A stretch of 5,060 bases of DNA from a bacterium (GTDB taxonomy: Bacteria > Bacillota_I > Bacilli_A > RFN20 > DUOF01), in contig DUOF01000018.1 in assembly GCA_012839015.1 (NCBI GenBank), forward strand, positions 1-5,060. The letters run 5' to 3'. This document shows positions 1 through 4,204 of the stretch, one piece after another. Below the pieces are notes generated by a model. The model saw nothing but the letters and a program-made list of their open reading frames with translations, was not told where the DNA came from and searched no databases. The position numbers were made by a program, and so were the translations under genes. The stretch's first letter is position 1. The number at the start of each line of letters is the position of its first letter.

Positions 1-521
1 ATACTGAAAAAGGGTTAAATAATTATATTGGTTATATAAAATCACTAAAAGATGATTCAGAAGCTGCTTACAGGGCGATTAATGATTTTAGTATTGGTTT
101 AAATACTTACTTAAACAAAATCTATAATCTAAACCATCATACCCTTATTGATAGGTATGAAAAGGCAGTAGAAGATACGCTTGAAATGATAGATGATTTA
201 AAATTGTTGTTAGAAACTAAACCAATAAACGTTAGATTAATAAATGAAAAACTAAATAAACTAATGATGAGAGCAGAGACACTAATTAAGAGTATGCAAG
301 ATAGTGAAGAAATGGCTAAAATAGCACAAAGTATTATTGTCTTCACTAACAAATACAGGAGTAGTTTCTCCTCGGTGAATGAAGTTTTAAATAAGGCTAA
401 GATCCATTATGACAGTGGAGAGTTTGAATTTGCTATTGATCAAGTCAGTGAAGTTTTAGAGGAAGTACATCCTAGAGCTTATGAAGAAATGTTAAAGAGA
501 AAAGGGATAATTAATGAATGA
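1..521 (+). CDS. ezrA: Septation ring formation regulator EzrA, C-terminal part (5' truncated by window edge)
   Basis: The reading frame is open from the window edge (first full codon at 3) to a TGA stop at 519-521, giving about 172 C-terminal residues. EzrA is a membrane-anchored, spectrin-like protein that restrains FtsZ polymerisation and helps place and remodel the division ring. The full family length is roughly 560 residues, so the N-terminal membrane anchor and most of the rod lie upstream. The visible part is almost all charged, heptad-like helix with few prolines or glycines. Near the end is TNKYRSSFSSV (codons from 345), which matches the NRYRS-type segment near the EzrA C-terminus. 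It is followed by the family's closing pattern of a tyrosine-containing 'A..H..SGEFE.A...V..VLE.V.P.A' helix pair. The gene overlaps the cysteine desulfurase by 8 bases, as expected in an operon. Identification rests on this C-terminal pattern plus the neighbouring genes; a different coiled-coil protein is unlikely. Confidence 0.85.
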   Translation, partial: TEKGLNNYIGYIKSLKDDSEAAYRAINDFSIGLNTYLNKIYNLNHHTLIDRYEKAVEDTLEMIDDLKLLLETKPINVRLINEKLNKLMMRAETLIKSMQDSEEMAKIAQSIIVFTNKYRSSFSSVNEVLNKAKIHYDSGEFEFAIDQVSEVLEEVHPRAYEEMLKRKGIINE

Positions 522-1644
522 TATTTATTTAGACTATGCATCGACAACCCCCATTAATAAAGAAGTACTAGAGAATTACATTAAACTAATAAACAATTAT
601 TTTGCTAACGCTGATTCTAATCACCGTTTAGGTGGTGTAGCTAATAACTACCTAAAAAGGGCCAGAGAGAGAATAGCTAATATACTAGGAGTAAAAGCAA
701 AAGAAATTATTTTTACATCTGGTTCTAGCGAAGCAAACAACCTAGCTATTAAAGGTGTTAGTTTTGCTTATAAGAGCAGAGGTAAACATTTGATTACTAG
801 TAAAGTTGAACATAGTAGTGTCTTAGATTGTTTTAAACAACTAGAGAGTGAATTTGGTTTTGAAGTTACATACTTAAATGTTAATAAGGACGGAAGTGTT
901 TCACTAAGTGAGTTAAAAGACTCACTAAGAAAGGACACTATCTTGGTTAGCCTTATGGCGGTCAACAACGAAATAGGATCAATCAATAACATTAGTGAAA
1001 TAGCCAGTATTGTTAAAGAAAACTCTAATGCTTTTTTGCATGTAGATGCTACTCAGGCGATAGGTAAAGAGACGATTGATTATAGCAATGTAGATCTTTA
1101 TAATTTCTCTGCCCATAAGATATATGGTTTAAAGGGGAGCGGCGTCTTAGTTAAGAGGGAGAAGGTTAGATTATCTCCTCAAATTATTGGCGGTCAGCAA
1201 GAAAACAATCTAAGAGGTGGAACAAGTAATTGGCAAACAAGTACCATGATGGCTAAAACTCTTCGCTTAGCACTAGATAATCAAGATAAGTATTATAGCA
1301 AAGTAAAAGAGATGAATAGCTACTTAAGAGAAAACTTAAGTAAAATAGAAGGAATACACATAAACTCTAGTGAAAAGGCAACTCCTTTTATACTTAACTT
1401 TGCTATAAAAAATAAAAAAGGAGAGGTTTTACTAAATGCTCTCTCAAACAGAGGCATTTACCTCTCAAGTAAAAGTGCTTGTTCATCTTATTCTAGCGAA
1501 ATGTCACCTTCGGTATACGAAGTTAGCAAAGATGAATTCTTAAGTAAAAACAGTCTTAGAGTTTCTCTCTCACACCTAAGCACTTATGAGGAGTTAGATT
1601 ACTTTATTGAAAGTTTAGATAGTATTATAAAGGAGGTAAAATAA
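514..1644 (+). CDS. Cysteine desulfurase (IscS/NifS/NifZ-like), PLP-dependent
   Basis: This 376-residue class V aminotransferase-fold enzyme converts L-cysteine to L-alanine and holds the released sulfur as a persulfide for transfer. Visible landmarks are the N-terminal YLDYASTTP segment (5-13), His100 in VEHSSVLD stacking on the cofactor, Asp178 and Gln181 in HVDATQ, the PLP-binding Lys202 in SAHK, RGGTSNW around 234-240, and the catalytic Cys323 in SSKSACSSYSSE. Length is normal for the family (about 370-400). The ATG at 514 gives the correct N-terminus, with an AAAGGGA-type ribosome site at 501-507. It overlaps ezrA by 8 bases upstream and thiI by 1 base downstream (TAATG), so it is translationally linked to both. 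By context it is the equivalent of Bacillus subtilis NifZ, the dedicated sulfur donor of ThiI, and not the SUF-system SufS, since no suf genes are nearby. Partner specificity is inferred from position; the enzymatic class is secure. Confidence 0.95.
   Translation: MNDIYLDYASTTPINKEVLENYIKLINNYFANADSNHRLGGVANNYLKRARERIANILGVKAKEIIFTSGSSEANNLAIKGVSFAYKSRGKHLITSKVEHSSVLDCFKQLESEFGFEVTYLNVNKDGSVSLSELKDSLRKDTILVSLMAVNNEIGSINNISEIASIVKENSNAFLHVDATQAIGKETIDYSNVDLYNFSAHKIYGLKGSGVLVKREKVRLSPQIIGGQQENNLRGGTSNWQTSTMMAKTLRLALDNQDKYYSKVKEMNSYLRENLSKIEGIHINSSEKATPFILNFAIKNKKGEVLLNALSNRGIYLSSKSACSSYSSEMSPSVYEVSKDEFLSKNSLRVSLSHLSTYEELDYFIESLDSIIKEVK
1630..1637 (+). promoter_or_regulatory. Ribosome binding site of thiI inside the cysteine desulfurase gene
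   Basis: AAGGAGGT is a near-perfect anti-Shine-Dalgarno match lying 6 bases before the thiI ATG at 1644. It sits within the last codons of the upstream gene. It fixes the thiI start and points to both independent and coupled initiation at the TAATG junction. Confidence 0.9.
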
Positions 1645-2825
1645 TGTATCAGTATATTATGGTTAGATATGGTGAAATTGGCACTAAGGGTAAGAATAAA
1701 AAACAGTTTATCAATCGTTTACATAAAAATATCAAAGATACCTTAAAAGCGGTAAAAGAAGTAAGAGTCATAAATCACTATGAAAGGATTTATATTGAAT
1801 TAAATGGTGTCGACCATTTAATTGTTTATCCTTATTTAGAATTTATTGCAGGTATTGCTTCCTACTCACCGGTAATGTTCGTGGAAAAGGATTTAGAGAT
1901 AGCTAAGGAAAAAGCGTTAGAATTAGTTAAGTCTATTGATGCTAATACATTCAAAGTAGACACTAGACGTGCTGATAAGAGTTTTGAAGTAGCTTCAATG
2001 GAGGTAAATAAAATTATTGCCAGCCATATTTTAAAGAATATGGAGATCAAAGTAGATGTTCACAACCCTGATGTTAAACTTGAACTAGAAATTAGGGATG
2101 AAGGTATTTATATCTTTAGTGAACGTATTAAAGGACTAGGAGGTTTCCCGCTTGGTATGGGAGGCAAGGCTCTTTTAATGCTAAGTGGAGGAATTGATTC
2201 CCCGGTCGCCGGTTTTGAAGTGATGAGAAGGGGAGTAGAGATTGAAGCAATTCACTTTGCCTCGCCTCCATATACTTCTACTCTTAGTGATGAAAAGGTT
2301 TATGATATAGCTAAGAAATTAAATATCATCCAATCTAACATAAAACTACATATGGTTAATTTCACTAAGATTCAAGAAACTATTTATGATAACGTTGATG
2401 AATCATATGCGATCACTCTAATGAGGAGAATGATGTTTAGAATCGCTGATAAAGTGGCTAAAAAGAATAATAACCTAGCTATAGTCTCAGGTGAGAGTAT
2501 AGGGCAAGTTGCCTCTCAAACTCTTGAAAGTATGGTAGTCATTAATGAAGTAACTAATTATCCTATAATTAGACCACTTGCTACTAAAGATAAACAAGAA
2601 GTAATAACGACCGCTAAGAAGATTGATACTTATGAGATATCAATTAGACCATTCGAGGACTGTTGTACAATCTTTACTCCTAGAAATCCGGTAACTAAAC
2701 CAAGTCTTAAAAAAGCACAAGAATACGAAGCTAAATTTGAATTTGAAAGCTTAATTGATGATGCAATTGAAAATATAAAAGTTATTAAAATTAACAAAGA
2801 TAGCGACGAAGATGAAATATTCTAA
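1644..2825 (+). CDS. thiI: tRNA uridine 4-sulfurtransferase ThiI (no rhodanese domain)
   Basis: ThiI adenylates uridine 8 of tRNA with ATP and replaces the oxygen with sulfur, giving 4-thiouridine; some ThiI proteins also supply sulfur for the thiamine thiazole. The protein has 393 residues, in line with the roughly 400-residue Bacillus form and much shorter than the E. coli form with its C-terminal rhodanese domain. Domains in order are the N-terminal ferredoxin-like part with the signature VRYGEIGTKGKN (7-18), a THUMP RNA-binding domain (about 60-165), then the PP-loop ATPase with SGGIDSPVAG (181-190), HFASPPYTS (204-212) and GESIGQVASQT (283-293). The C-terminal motif FEDCCTIFTPRNPVTKP (337-353) holds adjacent Cys340 and Cys341, in the region of the catalytic cysteine shown in E. 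coli ThiI. The tail is acidic. Sulfur presumably comes from the cysteine desulfurase encoded just upstream. The stop codon lies in the loop of the terminator hairpin. Confidence 0.97.
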   Translation: MYQYIMVRYGEIGTKGKNKKQFINRLHKNIKDTLKAVKEVRVINHYERIYIELNGVDHLIVYPYLEFIAGIASYSPVMFVEKDLEIAKEKALELVKSIDANTFKVDTRRADKSFEVASMEVNKIIASHILKNMEIKVDVHNPDVKLELEIRDEGIYIFSERIKGLGGFPLGMGGKALLMLSGGIDSPVAGFEVMRRGVEIEAIHFASPPYTSTLSDEKVYDIAKKLNIIQSNIKLHMVNFTKIQETIYDNVDESYAITLMRRMMFRIADKVAKKNNNLAIVSGESIGQVASQTLESMVVINEVTNYPIIRPLATKDKQEVITTAKKIDTYEISIRPFEDCCTIFTPRNPVTKPSLKKAQEYEAKFEFESLIDDAIENIKVIKINKDSDEDEIF

Positions 2826-2841
2826 ATTTCATCTTTTATTT
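2809..2841 (+). terminator. Rho-independent terminator overlapping the end of thiI
   Basis: AAGATGAAAT (2809-2818) and ATTTCATCTT (2826-2835) are perfect 10-base inverted repeats around a 7-base loop, followed by a T-rich tail (TTTTATTTT). The 5' arm is coding sequence of thiI and the loop holds its TAA stop (2823-2825). The stem is AT-rich, so it may be weak, but its position and T tract fit the end of the ezrA-desulfurase-thiI unit. Confidence 0.75.
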
Positions 2842-2852
2842 TAGTTAAAATG

Positions 2853-2889
2853 TGAATACTAATTAAAAGAAAAACTATTTAGTAAATAG
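2853..2889 (+). promoter_or_regulatory. Possible distal promoter with overlapping 15-base palindrome upstream of the SASP gene
   Basis: TGAATA at 2853-2858 matches the forespore SigG -35 element. CTATTTA follows after 16 bases, but it is a poor match to the SigG -10 (CATnnTA-like). The same CTATTTA forms the left arm of a perfect palindrome, CTATTTA-g-TAAATAG (2875-2889). It could be an operator, a promoter part, or chance in AT-rich DNA. Confidence 0.25.
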
Positions 2890-2911
2890 GAAAAAAATGT
2901 AATCAAATTTT

Positions 2912-2942
2912 TTAATAAGTTTTAATTACTCTACACAAACTA
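2912..2942 (+). promoter_or_regulatory. Candidate SigG-type forespore promoter of the SASP gene
   Basis: TTAATA (2912-2917) differs by one base from the SigG -35 TGAATA. After an 18-base spacer comes CAAACTA (2936-2942), one base from the SigG -10 CATACTA. Alpha/beta SASP genes are classic SigG targets, which makes the match worth recording. Transcription would start only just upstream of the ribosome site, giving a very short leader. The region is AT-rich, so chance matches are likely; SigF, which reads similar sites, is also possible. Confidence 0.4.
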
Positions 2943-2949
2943 TTAGTGC

Positions 2950-2958
2950 AGGAGGTGA
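2950..2958 (+). promoter_or_regulatory. Strong ribosome binding site of the SASP gene
   Basis: AGGAGGTGA is a full-length match to the 16S rRNA 3' end, 7 bases before the ATG at 2966. Such a strong site fits a gene whose product must be made in large amounts in the forespore. Confidence 0.9.
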
Positions 2959-2965
2959 AACTTAT

Positions 2966-3193
2966 ATGAATCAAAACGCAAATAGCCAAAAGAGTGGCTC
3001 AAGAAGATCGAATCCAGCTTTAAATCCGCTTAAATATGAAATCGCTCAAGAATTTGGGGTGAATCTTGGCCCAGATGCAACAGCAAGACAAAACGGATCT
3101 GTTGGTGGTGAAATTACTAGACGTTTAGTTTCCTATGCTAAAGGTCAAATGGGAGCTCAAGGAAATCAATCACAAGGACGCGCTAATCAATAG
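2966..3193 (+). CDS. Small acid-soluble spore protein, alpha/beta type
   Basis: This 75-residue protein coats forespore DNA, shifts it toward an A-like form and protects it from UV and heat damage. On germination it is cut by the GPR protease and used as an amino-acid source. Both family signatures are present: KYEIAQEFGVNLG (23-35), with the expected GPR cleavage point between Glu25 and Ile26, and TARQNGSVGGEITRRLV (39-55). Length is close to the family norm of 60-75. Both ends are polar and low in complexity: an Asn/Ser/Arg-rich N-terminus (1-16) and a Gly/Gln/Asn-rich tail (60-75). The gene is monocistronic in appearance, flanked by terminators, with a forespore-type promoter candidate upstream. 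Family assignment is firm; orthology to Bacillus sspA in particular is suggested only by its place directly after thiI, since bacilli carry several paralogues. Confidence 0.97.
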   Translation: MNQNANSQKSGSRRSNPALNPLKYEIAQEFGVNLGPDATARQNGSVGGEITRRLVSYAKGQMGAQGNQSQGRANQ

Positions 3194-3208
3194 TAACAAT
3201 TAATATAA

Positions 3209-3240
3209 GAGCGGTGCTGATTTAGTGCCGCTTTTTATTT
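3209..3240 (+). terminator. Rho-independent terminator after the SASP gene
   Basis: AGCGGTGCT (3210-3218) pairs with AGTGCCGCT (3224-3232) across a 5-base GATTT loop, including two G-U pairs in the middle. The hairpin is followed by TTTTTATTTT. The GC-rich base and clean T tract make this the strongest terminator in the window. It ends only a few bases before the ribosome site of the next gene. Confidence 0.88.
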
Positions 3241-3255
3241 TAAGGGGGAATAAGA

Positions 3256-3756
3256 ATGGGTTGGTTAATTTTTAGTGTCTTATCAATAATACTAGCTATG
3301 TTTATTCTTTTTTATCCTTTCAAAGTTACTGTCGAGAATAAAGAACAATACTTATATATTTATTTCTCTTCATTTTTTACTTACCGCATAAACCTGCTTG
3401 TATTATTAGATAATGAACATAATGATCTGATCTTTGAACAGAGTAAGAAATATTATTTATTAAAACATTTAGATTTTAAATACATTAACATAGAGATCGA
3501 TGGTTTAAACTTTGATTTCAATGTCGGTGGTGAGTACTATGGTTACCTCCATATCCTCTTTGCTACTTTAAGAAACTATGCTAAAGCTAATGATATAGAG
3601 TTTGATTACAAACTAAATTATCTTAGGGATAAAAGAATCTATTTTAAGAGTATTTTTAGATATAGATGGGTAACAATAATAAGGGAAGTATGGAGGAGGA
3701 AGAAGTTAAATGAAAGAACATCCGATAAACTCTCTTTTAGATATATCTTTAGATAA
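3256..3756 (+). CDS. ytfI: Membrane-anchored DUF2953/YtfI-like protein
   Basis: The role of this family is not established; in Bacillus a YtfI protein is encoded next to the spore protein YtfJ/GerW. The 166-residue product starts with one hydrophobic segment (about 3-20) ending in YPFKV, as expected for a single-pass membrane anchor. A beta-rich, aromatic middle follows (about 25-60), then VGGEYYGYLHILFATLR (90-106), which resembles the family's 'GxGD-type, small-hydrophobic' segment. A basic amphipathic end, IYFKSIFRYRWVTIIREVWRRKK (128-150), matches the usual family C-terminus. It is shorter than the Bacillus protein, which I recall as over 200 residues. The ribosome site AGGGGG (3243-3248) supports the ATG at 3256. 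The last 47 bases overlap gerW in another frame, so residues 152-166 lie beyond the conserved core. Family assignment is mainly from architecture and position, hence moderate confidence. Confidence 0.6.
   Translation: MGWLIFSVLSIILAMFILFYPFKVTVENKEQYLYIYFSSFFTYRINLLVLLDNEHNDLIFEQSKKYYLLKHLDFKYINIEIDGLNFDFNVGGEYYGYLHILFATLRNYAKANDIEFDYKLNYLRDKRIYFKSIFRYRWVTIIREVWRRKKLNERTSDKLSFRYIFR
3692..3699 (+). promoter_or_regulatory. Ribosome binding site fixing the gerW start inside ytfI
   Basis: GGAGGAGG lies 10 bases before the ATG at 3710, within the coding sequence of the upstream gene. It supports a true 47-base gene overlap rather than a later gerW start. The N-terminus it gives (MKEHPINSLLD) matches the family start. 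Confidence 0.8.
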
Positions 3757-4090
3757 TATAACTAGAATGGTAGATGTAAATAAAATTATTGGTCAACCAA
3801 TAAAGGTTGATGATAATAATATTATCATCCCCGTTTCAAAGGTTGTTTTTGGTTTTGGTGCCGGTGGAAGTGAGTTCAATGCCAAAAATGCGCCCCGCAA
3901 TTATGATATAGAGCTTTCAGAAGAGTTATTCCCCTTCGGTGGGGGAAGCGGTGGGGGAATAAATATTACCCCGGTAGCATTCTTAAAAATCAGTGAGGGT
4001 AAAATGAATGTTATGAAAATTCAAAGAGATAATACCCTAACTGAAAAACTTATGGAAATAGCTAAAGATTATTTTATAAGTAAGGACTAA
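3710..4090 (+). CDS. gerW: Spore protein YtfJ/GerW family
   Basis: YtfJ/GerW is a forespore-made protein found in the spore interior; in Bacillus subtilis it is needed for efficient germination with L-alanine, by an unknown mechanism. The 126-residue protein shows the family order: HPINSLLD (4-11) then DVNKIIGQPIKV (22-33), IIIPVSKVVFGFGAGGSEF (38-56), the glycine-rich PFGGGSGGGINITPVAFL (75-92), and an amphipathic C-terminal helix. It is somewhat shorter than the roughly 150-residue Bacillus form, mainly in the linker after GGSEF and at the end. There is no signal peptide or membrane segment, so it should be soluble. The gene overlaps ytfI by 47 bases and probably shares its mRNA. No promoter of its own is clear, so transcription may come from further upstream. 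The glycine segment is encoded by a tandem 12-base DNA repeat. Confidence 0.93.
   Translation: MKEHPINSLLDISLDNITRMVDVNKIIGQPIKVDDNNIIIPVSKVVFGFGAGGSEFNAKNAPRNYDIELSEELFPFGGGSGGGINITPVAFLKISEGKMNVMKIQRDNTLTEKLMEIAKDYFISKD
3937..3959 (+). repeat. Two-copy 12-base tandem repeat in gerW
   Basis: CGGTGGGGGAA occurs at 3937-3947 and again at 3949-3959, separated by one G. It encodes the GGGSGGG segment of GerW (77-83). The CCCC at 3931-3934 can pair with either G run, and the four G tracts are unusual in this AT-rich DNA. Confidence 0.85.
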
Positions 4091-4110
4091 TTAGTAATAA
4101 AATTATACTT

Positions 4111-4140
4111 AGAGATACTATTAAAGTATCTCTTTTGCTT
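4111..4140 (+). terminator. Rho-independent terminator after gerW
   Basis: AGAGATACT (4111-4119) and AGTATCTCT (4125-4133) form a perfect 9-base stem with loop ATTAA, followed by TTTTGCTTT. It separates the ytfI-gerW unit from ackA. Confidence 0.82.
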
Positions 4141-4149
4141 TGTGGTCAC

Positions 4150-4178
4150 TAGACTTAAGGCCTGAAATGGAGTAGAAT
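4150..4178 (+). promoter_or_regulatory. Likely SigA promoter of ackA
   Basis: TAGACT (4150-4155) is a 4/6 match to TTGACA and lies exactly 17 bases before TAGAAT (4173-4178), a 5/6 match to TATAAT. It sits between the gerW terminator and the ackA ribosome site, where a promoter is needed. The -10 lies within a small palindrome, GAGTA-gaa-TACTC (4170-4182). I see no CcpA cre-like site in this short gap. Confidence 0.6.
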
Positions 4179-4194
4179 ACTCAATGTAAGGAAT

Positions 4195-4200
4195 GGAGGA
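4195..4200 (+). promoter_or_regulatory. Ribosome binding site of ackA
   Basis: GGAGGA ends 4 bases before the ATG at 4205. It supports that start, which gives the canonical SKILAVNAGSSSLKF N-terminus. Confidence 0.85.
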
Positions 4201-4204
4201 TTTT

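Noticed and set aside
137..352. Minus-strand open frame of 71 codons opposite ezrA
   Set aside because: It lies wholly against a well-supported coding frame. Its hydrophobic, Ser/Ile-rich product is what the complement of a Lys/Glu-rich coiled coil gives, and there is no good ribosome site.
768..992. Minus-strand open frame of 74 codons opposite the cysteine desulfurase
   Set aside because: It is contained in a firmly identified gene, shows no family pattern and is explained as a reverse-strand shadow.
1862..2050. Minus-strand open frame of 62 codons opposite thiI
   Set aside because: It is inside the THUMP-coding part of thiI, with no ribosome site or recognisable motif.
2826..2965. Riboswitch, T-box or small RNA between thiI and the SASP gene
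   Set aside because: The gap is very AT-rich, and apart from the thiI terminator and the small palindrome I see no conserved stems, specifier loop or antiterminator structure.
4154..4163. Adjacent restriction-like palindromes CTTAAG and AGGCCT in the ackA leader
   Set aside because: Six-base palindromes are common by chance and these fall in the promoter spacer without other support.
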